The notes: a model not told the origin generated them from the letters alone. A stretch of DNA of 64,000 bases from Desulfobulbaceae bacterium BRH_c16a (GCA_000961725.1 LADS01000050.1:1-64000), one strand, 5' to 3'; shown: positions 34,413 through 43,634, counted from the stretch's first letter. Made by a program: numbers and translations.

Positions 34413-35074
34413 TTACTGGTACCCCAAAACCCATCGAAGAGATTCTGGAAATGCTTGAGCCATACGACAACATCATTCTCGCCGGTTGTCATGGTTGTGT
34501 TACCGTCTGTCGGGTCGGCGGGGAAAAGGAGGTGCAGGTGCTGGCCTCGACACTGCGTCTTGCCCGTGAGGCTGCCGGCCGGAAAATCAATATCAGGGAA
34601 GTAAGCCTCGAGCGGCAGTGCGATCCCGAATATGTCGAGCAAATGCGGCCCTATGTGGCGGATCATCAGGCGGTATTGTCGATTGCCTGCGGGGCGGGCA
34701 TACAGTTTCTTGCCGAAAAATTCACCATGACTCCTCTTCTGCCGGGGATCAACACCGGCTTTCTCGGGGTTACCGAGCGGCAGGGAGAGTGGTCGGAGAG
34801 GTGCCAGGGCTGTGGCGACTGTGTGCTGCATCTGACCGGCGGCATCTGTCCCGTCACCCGCTGTGCCAAGTCACTCTTCCATGGACCCTGCGGCGGCTCG
34901 GTGCAGGGAACCTGCGAAGTGAGCAAGGATGTCAAGTGTGGCTGGCAGCTCATTATCGATCGATTGAAATCATTGAATCAACTGGAGAATTACGGCAAAT
35001 TGAAACCGTACAAAGGATGGTCGACGGCAAGGGACGGCGGACCGCGCCGCATACTCAGGGAGGACATGATATAA
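34409..35074 (+). CDS. metV: MetV, methylenetetrahydrofolate reductase C-terminal domain protein
   Basis: 221 residues rich in cysteine: AGCHGCVTVC near the N-terminus, then CQGCGDCVLHLTGGICPVTR, CAKSL, GPCGGSVQGTCEV and KCGWQ. This is the MTHFR_C zinc/Fe-S domain that partners MetF in acetogens and links it to HdrA/MvhD electron flow. Its stop and the metF start overlap as TAATG at 35074. Confidence 0.9.
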   Translation: MITGTPKPIEEILEMLEPYDNIILAGCHGCVTVCRVGGEKEVQVLASTLRLAREAAGRKINIREVSLERQCDPEYVEQMRPYVADHQAVLSIACGAGIQFLAEKFTMTPLLPGINTGFLGVTERQGEWSERCQGCGDCVLHLTGGICPVTRCAKSLFHGPCGGSVQGTCEVSKDVKCGWQLIIDRLKSLNQLENYGKLKPYKGWSTARDGGPRRILREDMI

Positions 35075-36000
35075 TGAAATCGGGAAGCAATCTGGAAAAG
35101 GTACTGGCGGCAGGGCACTTTTCAGTCACTGCGGAGTGCGGTCCTCCCCGTGGTGCCGACCCGGAAATCGTCCGGAAAAAGGCGGCCTTTGTCAGGGGCA
35201 ATGTCGATGCCTGCAATGTCACGGACAATCAGACATCGGTGGTTCGGATGAGTTCTCTTGCCGGCTGCCTTCTGATCAAGGAGGAGGGCATTGAGCCGCT
35301 CATCCAGATGGTAGTCAGGGACCGCAATCGCATCGCCCTGCAGTCCGATCTGCTCGGCGCCTCGGCGATGGGTGTGCGCAACCTGCTCTGCCTGTCCGGC
35401 GATCATCAGAAATTCGGTGACGATCCCCAGGCCAAAAATGTCTTTGACATCGATTCGATGCAGTTCATCCACCTGGTCAAGTCGATGCGCGATGACGGAA
35501 CCTTCCCGTCCGGCAAGAAACTTGAAGGGGCGCCTCTCTTTTTTATCGGCTGCGCCGTCAACCCCTTTGCCGATCCGTTCGAGATCAGGGTGCCGCGGTT
35601 GAAATTGAAAATCGCGGCAGGCGCCGATTTCGTCCAGACCCAGTGCATCTACAATATGAAGAAATTCAAAGAATATATGGAACTGGCAAAAAAGGAAGGC
35701 CTGCATGAAAAAGTCAAGATCCTGGCCGGGGTGACCCCGCTCAAATCGGCGGGAATGGCGAAATTCATGCGCAAGATGGTGGCGGGGATGGATATCCCCG
35801 ATGAGGTCATCAACCGGATTTCCGCAGAGCCGAAAGAGAAGCAGGCGGAAAAAGGGATCGAAATGTGCATCGAACAAATTCAGGAGCTCAGGGAAATGGA
35901 GGGCATCGCCGGGGTGCATGTTATGGCTATCGAGTGGGAAGAAAAATTACAGGAAATCATTGGTGGTGCGGGTTTACTCCCTCGACCTGTGGTAGAATAA
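35074..36000 (+). CDS. metF: Methylenetetrahydrofolate reductase
   Basis: 308 residues, FAD-binding MetF barrel: VTAECGPPRGADPE, NVTDNQTSVVRMS, VVRDRNRIALQSDLLGA, CLSGDHQKFGD, GCAVNPFADP, FVQTQCIYN and VKILAGVTPLKSAGMA. Catalyses reduction of methylene-THF to methyl-THF in the Wood-Ljungdahl methyl branch, or the reverse during acetate or formate oxidation. Last gene of the hdrCBA-mvhD-metVF set. Confidence 0.93.
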   Translation: MKSGSNLEKVLAAGHFSVTAECGPPRGADPEIVRKKAAFVRGNVDACNVTDNQTSVVRMSSLAGCLLIKEEGIEPLIQMVVRDRNRIALQSDLLGASAMGVRNLLCLSGDHQKFGDDPQAKNVFDIDSMQFIHLVKSMRDDGTFPSGKKLEGAPLFFIGCAVNPFADPFEIRVPRLKLKIAAGADFVQTQCIYNMKKFKEYMELAKKEGLHEKVKILAGVTPLKSAGMAKFMRKMVAGMDIPDEVINRISAEPKEKQAEKGIEMCIEQIQELREMEGIAGVHVMAIEWEEKLQEIIGGAGLLPRPVVE

Positions 36001-36039
36001 GAGAAAAAGCATATCAATTTCAAATGATGGAGGAGATAC

Positions 36040-36426
36040 ATGGCTGAGAAAAAGAAAATTCTGCTCGTTGACGATGATCCTGATTTTGTCGAGGCAGTAC
36101 GCGTGATCGTGGAAAGTGGCGGCTATGATGTGCGGGTGGCATATGACGGTCAGGAAGGACTTGATGCGGTTGCCGAAGAAAAACCGGACCTCATTGTCCT
36201 CGATGTCATGATGCCGGTGATGAATGGTCATGCCGCCTGTGCCCGCCTGAAAGGCAATCCGGAGACGGCCAAGATCCCGATAATCCTTCTTACAGCCGTC
36301 GCCGACCGGGTTACGACCAGCACCTATACCCACCGTGACATGCTGGAGAGCGAAGCGGAGGATTACATGCCGAAGCCGGTGGAACCCGCTGAACTGCTTA
36401 ATCTCATCAAGAGCTGGCTGCAATAG
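36040..36426 (+). CDS. Single-domain response regulator
   Basis: 128 residues, a receiver only: KILLVDDDPD, phospho-acceptor Asp55 in IVLDVMMPVMNG, a Thr at LLTAV and a Lys in MPKPVEP. No output domain, so it acts by protein contact, perhaps as phosphorelay intermediate for the operon's kinases. It follows metF by 39 bases. Confidence 0.9.
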   Translation: MAEKKKILLVDDDPDFVEAVRVIVESGGYDVRVAYDGQEGLDAVAEEKPDLIVLDVMMPVMNGHAACARLKGNPETAKIPIILLTAVADRVTTSTYTHRDMLESEAEDYMPKPVEPAELLNLIKSWLQ

Positions 36427-36436
36427 CGTCGCATCG

Positions 36437-36475
36437 CCTTCTGCCGTCGCCCGACCCTCGGCGAGCGGCAGAAGG
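36437..36475 (+). terminator. Intergenic hairpin
   Basis: CCTTCTGCCG and CGGCAGAAGG, extended by CGC/GCG, form a strong stem between the receiver and the receiver-kinase genes. No T run follows, so it may be a processing or stability element. Confidence 0.4.
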
Positions 36476-36522
36476 AACGGTTACCTCTCTACCGTTTTTC
36501 TTCAGGATCCAGGGATATTGTT

Positions 36523-38031
36523 ATGAATAATGTACGTATTCTGGTCATAGATGATGAAAAGGTTATCCGGGAAGGGGTGGAGCGTGCCCTTGCCAAAAGA
36601 GGTTATGAAATCGCCAAAGCGGAAGACGGCAACCGGGGGCTGGAGCTGCTCAAGGAGATGCATTTCGATATCGTCCTCACCGACCTCATGATGCCCGGTC
36701 TCGATGGTTTTGCCGTCCTCGACTGGATTCGCGAAAATCAACCGCATGTCCAGGTTATCGTCATTACCGGATTTGCCACGGTTACCAAAGCGGTAACCGC
36801 CATGAAGCAGGGAGCTTTCGATTTTGTCGGCAAGCCTTTCACACCGGATTATATCCGGGTAGTGGTGGATAGGGCCATCGACAGGCTGACCATGCGGGCC
36901 GAAACCGAAAAGCTGCGTGAAGAAAAAAACAGGGGCCTGGAAGCCATCGATAAATCCCAGAGCCGGCTGAAGACCGTTTTCAGCTGCATGGCCGAAGCGG
37001 TTCTTATTACCGACGCGGAGGGAATCGTCGTCCTGCACAACCCCGCCGCCATCAAGATCCTCGAGATCCAGACCGATCCGTTTATCGGCAAGCCGCTGTC
37101 GGCTTCGATCAGGGATAAAACAGCGGTAAACATGGTGAATGAGGCAATGAGCAAGGGGATGGTGGTCACCCGGGAGTTTGTCCCCGGTGCTATCTCCCGC
37201 AAATTTCTTCGGGCCTATTGTTCTCCGGTGACCAATGAACAGGGCATGGTGATCGGGTCGGTCACTACTTTTGAGGATATCAGTGCCCATAAGCAGATTG
37301 ACAGGATGAAGTCGGATTTCGTGGCGATGGTTGCCCACGAACTGAAATCGCCCCTTGCCTCAGTAGAACAGATGATCTATGCCGTGCAGGTGGGATGTGA
37401 GTATGAGGTGCTCAACAACTGCAATGCTCTGCATAAGCGAATGACAACAAGGACCAAGGATCTCCTGCGATTGATCGACAACCTGCTCAATCTGTCAAAA
37501 CTGGAGAGCGGCACGGTGGTCTTCAATCTTGAACCGGTGCGGGGCGATGATATCATTCGCGAGGTGATCGATATCACCAAGCCCCAGGCTGACGGCAAGG
37601 GGATAACCATCGGCTATCATCCGTGCGGAGAAGAATGGCTTTTTAACATCGACTACGATCATATGCGGACGGCGATCATGAACATCGTCTCCAACAGCGT
37701 CAAATATACCCCGGACGGCGGCCGGGTGCTCCTCAGCACCGAAGTCATCGGCGGATTTGTCAATCTCATCGTGCAGGACACCGGCATCGGCATCGGCGCG
37801 GAGGATCTGCCGCATATTTTCGATCGTTTCTTCCGGGTCAAAGGCAAAGCCACCCGCCACATAACCGGGTCGGGTCTAGGACTTGCCCTGGTCAAGGAGG
37901 TGGTCGAGGCACATCAGGGGTATATCGATGTGCAGTCCACTCCGCAGGTGGGTACCACCTTTACCCTCAGTTTTCCTCTCGCTCAAAAGAATGGCGCGTC
38001 CATCCCGGAACTTCAGCTGAACGCCGGGTAG
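36523..38031 (+). CDS. Receiver-PAS-histidine kinase
   Basis: 502 residues: N-terminal receiver with Asp54 (IVLTDLMMPGLDG, KPFTPD), PAS domain (CMAEAVLITDAEGIVVLHNP), HisKA box VAHELKSPLASVEQ with His near 272, and HATPase_c (NIVSNSVKYTPDGG, DTGIGIGAEDLPHIF, GSGLGLALV). Cytosolic. The receiver-first order suggests it is itself controlled by phosphorylation. With the upstream kinase and receiver it makes a three-protein signalling set on the Hdr-Met transcript. Confidence 0.9.
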   Translation: MNNVRILVIDDEKVIREGVERALAKRGYEIAKAEDGNRGLELLKEMHFDIVLTDLMMPGLDGFAVLDWIRENQPHVQVIVITGFATVTKAVTAMKQGAFDFVGKPFTPDYIRVVVDRAIDRLTMRAETEKLREEKNRGLEAIDKSQSRLKTVFSCMAEAVLITDAEGIVVLHNPAAIKILEIQTDPFIGKPLSASIRDKTAVNMVNEAMSKGMVVTREFVPGAISRKFLRAYCSPVTNEQGMVIGSVTTFEDISAHKQIDRMKSDFVAMVAHELKSPLASVEQMIYAVQVGCEYEVLNNCNALHKRMTTRTKDLLRLIDNLLNLSKLESGTVVFNLEPVRGDDIIREVIDITKPQADGKGITIGYHPCGEEWLFNIDYDHMRTAIMNIVSNSVKYTPDGGRVLLSTEVIGGFVNLIVQDTGIGIGAEDLPHIFDRFFRVKGKATRHITGSGLGLALVKEVVEAHQGYIDVQSTPQVGTTFTLSFPLAQKNGASIPELQLNAG

Positions 38032-38052
38032 AATTGCATCGGAGAAGGTATT

Positions 38053-38274
38053 ATGAGATTTTTTGCCGTTGTCGCGATGCTCTCTACTTTATTTTTGTCC
38101 TCTTGCAGCAACGACCAGAATAAAAAAGAGAAAGGAGTGATCGACAAGCACAATGAAAAAGTGGCGCAAGAAGCAATCCAGATGATCAAGACCCCCTTGG
38201 ACCAGGCGAAGATGGCCGCAGAACAAACGAACGCCCATAACCAGCAGGCGGAAGATCAGTTGAAGACGCAGTAA
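38053..38274 (+). CDS. Small lipoprotein
   Basis: 73 residues. The signal peptide ends with lipobox LSSC, then a charged, helical, Gln/Asn/Lys-rich tail (KHNEKVAQEAIQMIKTPLDQ). It resembles small periplasm-facing lipoproteins of unknown role. It follows the receiver-kinase by 21 bases and may be the end of its operon. Confidence 0.6.
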   Translation: MRFFAVVAMLSTLFLSSCSNDQNKKEKGVIDKHNEKVAQEAIQMIKTPLDQAKMAAEQTNAHNQQAEDQLKTQ

Positions 38275-38310
38275 GAGGGGGGCTTCTCAGTTGAGGGAGA
38301 TATTTTCAAT

Positions 38311-38943
38311 ATGAAAAACCTACTCGAACGCATTCTGATAATTGTCAGTTTGATCCTTTCATTTAGTATCCCGGCTGCTGCCGCCGATGACCTGGCCAGG
38401 AAGGTTCTGGCGGAGATTAATCTGGCGCGTACTGAACCAGGCTCATATGCGGGTTTTCTCCGCGAGTCGCGCAGTCGTTACGAGGGGAAGCTTTATCGAA
38501 TGCCGGATTCGGACACCTTTCTTGAGACCCAAGAGGGGGTTGCCGCCCTCGATGAAGCGATCAAGTTTCTCGCTCACCAAAAGCCACTAACTCCGCTGGA
38601 TTGGTCGGCGGGCCTGGCCGCTGCCGCGGCAGAGCTTGCCCGGGAGCAGGGAAAAACAAGTTCCACAGGCCACATCGGTGCGCAAAGCGGCGGCATGCAG
38701 GCACGGTTAGAAAGGCACGGAACTGTATTGCAGGGCCGAATCGGTGAAAACATCGCCTATGGCCCCGAGGATCCCCGGAGAATGGTCATGCAGTTGATCA
38801 TAGATGACGGGGTGCCGGATCGCGGCCACCGAAAAAACCTGTACAACGCTCATTTCGACAGCGCCGGCATTGCCTGTGGTCCACATCCTGATTTCGGGAA
38901 TATGTGCGTTATCGACTTTGCCAAGGGGTTCATGAGTAAGTAG
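38311..38943 (+). CDS. Secreted CAP (SCP/PR1) domain protein
   Basis: 210 residues with a signal peptide (LSFSIPAAAADD). The CAP fold is shown by AEINLARTEPGSY, LAAAAAELAREQ, TGHIGAQSGG, IGENIAYG, DRGHRKNLYNAHFDSAGIA and the closing CGPH...MCVIDFA. Bacterial CAP proteins are secreted and of mostly unknown activity. Confidence 0.85.
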   Translation: MKNLLERILIIVSLILSFSIPAAAADDLARKVLAEINLARTEPGSYAGFLRESRSRYEGKLYRMPDSDTFLETQEGVAALDEAIKFLAHQKPLTPLDWSAGLAAAAAELAREQGKTSSTGHIGAQSGGMQARLERHGTVLQGRIGENIAYGPEDPRRMVMQLIIDDGVPDRGHRKNLYNAHFDSAGIACGPHPDFGNMCVIDFAKGFMSK

Positions 38944-38965
38944 TCTTGTGAGGTGCGGAGCACAT

Positions 38966-39355
38966 CTAAAAAAGCATAACTCTTGCCAGTCGTGAAAATT
39001 CCACTACCAGAATAACGGCCCAGATGAGGATCGCGATACCGGTGGCTGCCGCGGAGATATCCTTTATTACCTTTATCTTCTCGTTATTATGAATCTCAAT
39101 GAAATCACACAAGGCTTCTATGGCGCTGTTGAACATTTCGGCAATGAGCATCAGACCAGTGGCCGCCATGACCATAAGGGAATCAATCCATTGGCGTAGG
39201 AAAAAGCAGGCTATCAGGGTCAACAACGAGAGGTAGACCTTGTAGGCGACACTGAAATCATAATGGATTGCATAGCGCAGACCGGAGATGCAGACCTTGA
39301 TTTTGCGAATCGGGTGGTAGCCCTTCTCTCCGGTACCCAGAAATTTGTTATGCAC
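38966..39355 (-). CDS. dgkA: Diacylglycerol kinase
   Basis: 129 residues, full DgkA length, with three membrane helices and the signature AEMFNSAIEALCDFIE that holds the catalytic glutamate. It recycles diacylglycerol to phosphatidate. It is paired with a downstream-of-promoter PAP2 phosphatase 35 bases upstream in the same direction. Confidence 0.9.
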   Translation of the reverse strand: MHNKFLGTGEKGYHPIRKIKVCISGLRYAIHYDFSVAYKVYLSLLTLIACFFLRQWIDSLMVMAATGLMLIAEMFNSAIEALCDFIEIHNNEKIKVIKDISAAATGIAILIWAVILVVEFSRLARVMLF

Positions 39356-39390
39356 GGATAATCTTCCTTAACGAGTAATTAAACCAGAGA

Positions 39391-39879
39391 TTATTTTCCC
39401 TGAAGCCATGCCAGGCGGGGAATGAAAAACTGCACGGCCAATACAACCGGAACCGCCAAGATCATTCCTGCCAGAACATCCGAAATGTAGTGCACCTGCA
39501 GATAGACGCGCGAAAAACCAACAACTCCTGTAAACAACAGGCTGAATAAGGCGATAAGGGCTGACGGGAGCGGCGAAAAAACCTTCATGGCGATAAGGGT
39601 GACAGAGAGGAAGAAAGCCGTAGCCTGGGCCGAATGTGCACTTGGAAACGACCAGCTTAAGGGCAACGTCACCAGGAGCTCGAGTTCGGCCGGTCGCGGT
39701 TGGCGAAATATCAGCTTTGCCGCATGGACTAAAATGACAGTGATAAACAGACTGAGGCTCAGCAGAACCGCCTGGCCGGATCGCCCGGACCCGATCAGTA
39801 CGAGACAGATCATTGTTGTGAGCGGTAGCAGGAGATACAACGAGCCGAACCAGGTGATAATTGTAAAAAACGTGTCCAT
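39391..39879 (-). CDS. PAP2 family membrane phosphatase
   Basis: 162 residues from ATG 39879, preceded by GAGGGAGGATCT; longer starts lack a ribosome site. The acid phosphatase triad motifs are present: KLIFRQPRP, SFPSAHSAQA and SRVYLQVHYISD. Five or six helices. Likely dephosphorylates undecaprenyl pyrophosphate or phosphatidate, fitting the neighbouring dgkA. Confidence 0.88.
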   Translation of the reverse strand: MDTFFTIITWFGSLYLLLPLTTMICLVLIGSGRSGQAVLLSLSLFITVILVHAAKLIFRQPRPAELELLVTLPLSWSFPSAHSAQATAFFLSVTLIAMKVFSPLPSALIALFSLLFTGVVGFSRVYLQVHYISDVLAGMILAVPVVLAVQFFIPRLAWLQGK

Positions 39880-40248
39880 AGATCCTCCCTCCTCTTTTTC
39901 CTCAGAAAGATGATAACCACTCACTGCGGACGTTGCCGGGTGCCTTTTCTCTATTATGGCTCTACCTCGAAACAATCAGGGATGTTCGATCTCTTTTTAC
40001 GTATCTGAGAGGATTGACGTTCTTGACATACATATCATTCTTCGACAATAATTTTCCCCTTGACGAGGAACAACCTGCTGGCGTTTTTCAGTACGGTTTC
40101 ATCAATGAAATCGAACGCACTCTCACCACACCGTGGAGCAATAATCAACAGACGGAATCGGCGGGAGGTGTAGAGGGGGGTGCCGGGAACCCGGCAATAA
40201 TGGTGCCGAGAGAGTTCGAACGGTCAATGACCCATGAGAAAGTAACGT
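39880..40248. other. Intergenic, no supported gene
   Basis: About 370 bases upstream of the PAP2 gene and downstream of the HD-GYP gene. A plus-strand frame here has no domain or ribosome site and overlaps both neighbours. Confidence 0.5.
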
Positions 40249-41286
40249 TTAGTCGGCAAACCTGGTCCGGATTGCAACAAATGATTTGAAGTTACGGACA
40301 AAATGATCGAAGAGACGGGGGTCGAAATGGGTTCCTTTGCCTTCCATCATGATAGCTAAAGCTTCATCGGCAGGAATCGCCTTCTTATACACCCTTTCGC
40401 TGGTGAGGGCGTCAAAAACATCGCAGATCGCCGCGATGCGGCCGGTAATGGGGATATCCTCGCCCGAAAGTCCTTGCGGATATCCGCCTCCGTTATATTT
40501 CTCGTGGTGGTTGAGGGCTATTTCGGCACCGAGACTGAGAATATCGGATGTGGATTCCGAAAGTATCCGAAAGCCAATCTCGCAATGGCTTTTCATGGCA
40601 TCGAATTCTTCCGTCGTCAATTTACCGGGTTTCAACAAAATAGTGTCGGATATGCCGATCTTGCCGACATCATGCAGCGGGGCGGCTTGTTTGATTTTTT
40701 GGCACAAAGTTTCAGTGATACCGCTCATGCGGGCAAGCTGTTCGCTGTAGAGGCCCATCCTGATGGTGTGCTTGGCTGTTTCATTGTCACGAAATTCTGC
40801 TGCCTTGGAAAGGATATGGATAGATTCTTCCCGGGACTTGGAGAGTTCTCTTGTCCGTTCCTCCACCAGGATTTCCAGCTCTTCACGATGTCGGCGGTTC
40901 TCGATTTCGAGCTGCCTGCGGCGCAAGGCATTGGCTATATTTATGATCAGCTCATTGGCCTGGAAGGGCTTGGTTACGTAGCCGTAAGCACCCATATGCA
41001 GAGTTTCGATCGCCGTTTCCCGGTCATCGATTCCGGTAACCATGATCACCGCCAGATCCCGATAGCGATCCAAGACGATCTGCAACAGTTCCATGCCGGT
41101 CATACCCTTCATATTGATATCGCTGATCAGCAGATCGACGTGTTGTACGGCGAGCGTTTCGAGAGCGGTTTCGGCGTCTTCAGCCATACAGTAGAGATAT
41201 CCCTCCATATTGACTATGGCGCCGATAACCCCACGGACCTGGCTCTCGTCGTCGACAATGAGAATGGTCTGCTGTTGTGGATCCAT
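40249..41286 (-). CDS. HD-GYP response regulator (cyclic-di-GMP phosphodiesterase)
   Basis: About 345 residues from ATG 41286, which has AAGGAG upstream; ATG 41310 is the alternative. Receiver with Asp56 (ISDINMKGMTG), coiled-coil linker (RRQLEIENRRHREELEILVE), and HD-GYP domain with HDVGKIGISD and HHEKYNGGGYPQGL, the full metal and GYP motifs. Predicted to hydrolyse c-di-GMP on phosphorylation, opposing the diguanylate cyclase at 53317. Confidence 0.92.
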   Translation of the reverse strand: MDPQQQTILIVDDESQVRGVIGAIVNMEGYLYCMAEDAETALETLAVQHVDLLISDINMKGMTGMELLQIVLDRYRDLAVIMVTGIDDRETAIETLHMGAYGYVTKPFQANELIINIANALRRRQLEIENRRHREELEILVEERTRELSKSREESIHILSKAAEFRDNETAKHTIRMGLYSEQLARMSGITETLCQKIKQAAPLHDVGKIGISDTILLKPGKLTTEEFDAMKSHCEIGFRILSESTSDILSLGAEIALNHHEKYNGGGYPQGLSGEDIPITGRIAAICDVFDALTSERVYKKAIPADEALAIMMEGKGTHFDPRLFDHFVRNFKSFVAIRTRFAD

Positions 41287-41368
41287 AATATCTGGTAACT
41301 CCTTTTTCATCTATAAATGAGCCAAACAAGTGGACATGATAATTTAATCACAGGTCCTCCTGTTTTCG

Positions 41369-41511
41369 CAAAATTAATTCACCAAACACCTCACTAGGGG
41401 GTACTCTTTTCAGTCCCCCCTTGAGGGGGATAAGTACCTTCACGAAATTCATTCCTACTCCTTTCAGCACACCCCCTTGAGGGTGAATAAGAAATGAATT
41501 TCTAAGGTACT
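41369..41511 (-). repeat. AGTACC structured element, long copy 2
   Basis: Read on the minus strand: AGTACCTTAGAAATTCATT... mirrored by AATGAATTTCGTGAAGGTACT. TTATCCCCCTCAAGGGGGG and ACTGAAAAGAGTACCCCCTA with GTGAGGTG follow, ending TTTGGTGAATTAATTTTG. Every module matches 23607-23738 in order, but the hairpin arms have different sequence while keeping AGTACCTT/AAGGTACT ends. Confidence 0.65.
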
Positions 41512-41675
41512 AAAAAAGGATAGCGTGCTCTTTGGATTATGTATACTGCTTCGTCCTTGGAAAAAGATGGACGGGAAGATCATGGTAAGATGTGCCGGTC
41601 GAAAAAAGCTGAAGAAACTCTTCCCTTCGATCCCCGGGTGTCCGGGAATTGTCGGAAAGAGTCCGGGTGATGCGG

Positions 41676-43304
41676 TCAGGCTGCCTTTCTCGTCTGATTG
41701 TCTTCAGCCATTTCTGCATCCTTCATGGCGAGATACTCGTCAAACTGCATCATTACGTCGATGATTCCGGTTGGGGTAATTTCAACAATCCGGTTGGCCA
41801 CGGTAGAAACAAACTGATGGTCATGAGATGCAAAAAGCACCACCTCGGAGAAACTCATCAGGCCGTTATTCAGGGCGGTAATCGATTCGAGATCGAGATG
41901 GTTGGTAGGTTCATCGAGAATGAGAGCATTGGCGTCGGCGAGCATCATCCTCGAGAGCATGCAGCGCACTCTTTCCCCCCCGGAAAGCACCGAAGTTTTT
42001 TTGGTTGCCTCTTCTCCGGAAAAAAGCATCTTTCCAAGAAATCCCCTGATGAAACTTTCATCGGTCCTCGGTGGCGCGAACTGGCGCAACCAAGTGACCA
42101 GATCGTATTGGTCGCTATCGAAATAGCTGCTGTTTTCCTTAGGGAAATACGCATGTTTCATCGTAACGCCCCAACGGAAGCTGCCCTTGTCCGGCTGCAC
42201 TTCTCCTGCCAGGATCTGGAATAACGCGGTCTTGGCGAGGCTGTTGGCGCCGACGAAGGCAATTTTGTCACCCTTATTGACCGTGAGGGTGAGATCCTTG
42301 AACATGGTAACCCCATCGGTCTCTTTGCAAAGTCCTTCGATCTCCAGAATAATATCGCCACAGGGACGTTCCGGTTTAAAGACAATATAGGGATATTTGC
42401 GGGACGAAGTCGGCATCTGATCGATGGTCAGTTTATCCAGAAGCTTTTTTCTTGAAGTGGCCTGTTTGGCCTTGGAGGCGTTCGAGCTGAAACGCCGGAT
42501 GAATTCCTTCAGTTCTTCCGCTTTAGCTTTAGCCTTGTTGCTTTCGGTTTCCTTCTGGCGGAAATGGAGTTGGCTGGCTTCATACCAGAAATCATAGTTG
42601 CCGACATACACCGTGATTTTGCCATAATCGATGTCCGCCATATGGGTGCAGACCTGATTGAGGAAATGCCGGTCATGGGAGACGATGATTACCGTGTTCT
42701 GAAAACGCGAAAGAAAATCTTCGAGCCAGTTTATGGTCCTCAGGTCGAGCTGGTTGGTCGGTTCGTCGAGCAGGAGAATGCCTGGGTTGCCGAAAAGCGC
42801 CTGGGCCAGGAGCACCCGGACCTTGTCGCTGCCGTCCAGTTCCTTCATTTTTTTATGGCGGTATTCTTCGGGGATACCAAGTCCTTTCAGCAATACTGCA
42901 GCTTCGGCCTCGGCTTCGTAGCCATTCATTTCGCCGAACTTTGCCTCCAGTTCAGCCGAGCGAACGCCGTCTTCTTCGGTAAAATCTGCTTTGGCGTAAA
43001 TAGCTTCGCGTTCGGCCATCACCTTATAGAGTTTTTTGTGGCCGACGAGTACGGTATTGAAAACGGTGTATTCGTCAAAGGCAAACTGGTCCTGATTGAG
43101 CACGGCAATGCGTTGTCCCGGTCCTTTGGAGATTTCGCCGCGATCCGGTTCAAGCTGCCCTGCCAGTATTTTCAGAAAGGTGGATTTGCCGGCGCCGTTT
43201 GCTCCGATCAGGCCGTAACAGTTGCCGGGCGTAAACTTGATGTTGACATCTTGGAAGATGATTCTCTTGCCATAGGAAAGGGCAACATTGGAAGCGGTAA
43301 TCAT
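41676..43304 (-). CDS. ABC-F family ATPase (YbiT-like)
   Basis: 542 residues from ATG 43304 (MITASNVALS); the longer frame from 43343 adds a non-conserved tail. Two ABC domains and no membrane part. The first has GANGAGKST, LDGSDKVRVLLAQ and LLLDEPTNQLDL. The second has an unusual Walker A, GANSLAKTA, where the GK step is AK, then LSGGERVRCML and ILDEPTNHLDL. ABC-F proteins act on the ribosome as translation factors or antibiotic protectors. The AK variant occurs in this subgroup, so the second site may still bind ATP. Confidence 0.9.
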   Translation of the reverse strand: MITASNVALSYGKRIIFQDVNIKFTPGNCYGLIGANGAGKSTFLKILAGQLEPDRGEISKGPGQRIAVLNQDQFAFDEYTVFNTVLVGHKKLYKVMAEREAIYAKADFTEEDGVRSAELEAKFGEMNGYEAEAEAAVLLKGLGIPEEYRHKKMKELDGSDKVRVLLAQALFGNPGILLLDEPTNQLDLRTINWLEDFLSRFQNTVIIVSHDRHFLNQVCTHMADIDYGKITVYVGNYDFWYEASQLHFRQKETESNKAKAKAEELKEFIRRFSSNASKAKQATSRKKLLDKLTIDQMPTSSRKYPYIVFKPERPCGDIILEIEGLCKETDGVTMFKDLTLTVNKGDKIAFVGANSLAKTALFQILAGEVQPDKGSFRWGVTMKHAYFPKENSSYFDSDQYDLVTWLRQFAPPRTDESFIRGFLGKMLFSGEEATKKTSVLSGGERVRCMLSRMMLADANALILDEPTNHLDLESITALNNGLMSFSEVVLFASHDHQFVSTVANRIVEITPTGIIDVMMQFDEYLAMKDAEMAEDNQTRKAA

Positions 43305-43387
43305 GGTAGTTTCCTCATGAAAAAGCCAAAAGGAGAATCCCATGGCATAATGTAATTTCGGAAGAAAAACGCAGGGGCGAAAAAAAA

Positions 43388-43534
43388 TTATTCGTCCGCT
43401 TGAGGAATCGGGGTTCCGTCATCGTTGACGGGAGTGTCAGCCTTTTCCTGCTTGCGCTGCTTTTTCTCATCCTTTTTTTTCTTCTTCGCCAGTTCTTTCT
43501 GGCGCTTTTCATAGGAGTAATTTGTCTTGGCCAA
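43388..43534 (-). CDS. Small basic protein MAKTNYSYEKRQKE type
   Basis: 48 residues from a TTG start at 43532-43534, set by AAGGAGGGGACTC just upstream. The sequence opens MAKTNYSYEKRQKELAKKKK and ends in an acidic tail (VNDDGTPIPQADE). Short Lys-rich proteins with this opening are widely conserved in proteobacteria and of unknown role. It sits between csp and the ABC-F gene, which hints at an RNA- or ribosome-related job. Confidence 0.7.
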   Translation of the reverse strand: MAKTNYSYEKRQKELAKKKKKDEKKQRKQEKADTPVNDDGTPIPQADE

Positions 43535-43580
43535 GAGTCCCCTCCTTGCGAATCTTTGATTGAGTAAAAAACTGCGGTAA

Positions 43581-43614
43581 AAAAAAGACCCCGCAATAAT
43601 GCGGGGTCTTTTTT
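43581..43614 (-). terminator. Rho-independent terminator of csp
   Basis: AAAAAAGACCCCGC, loop AATAAT, GCGGGGTCTTTTTT: a strong stem with T runs on both strands, 20 bases after the csp stop. Confidence 0.9.
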
Positions 43615-43634
43615 AGTGGGCTCTGTCGGGATTC

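Noticed and set aside
39933-40289. 118-codon plus-strand frame
   Set aside because: Overlaps both neighbours, and has neither domain nor ribosome site.
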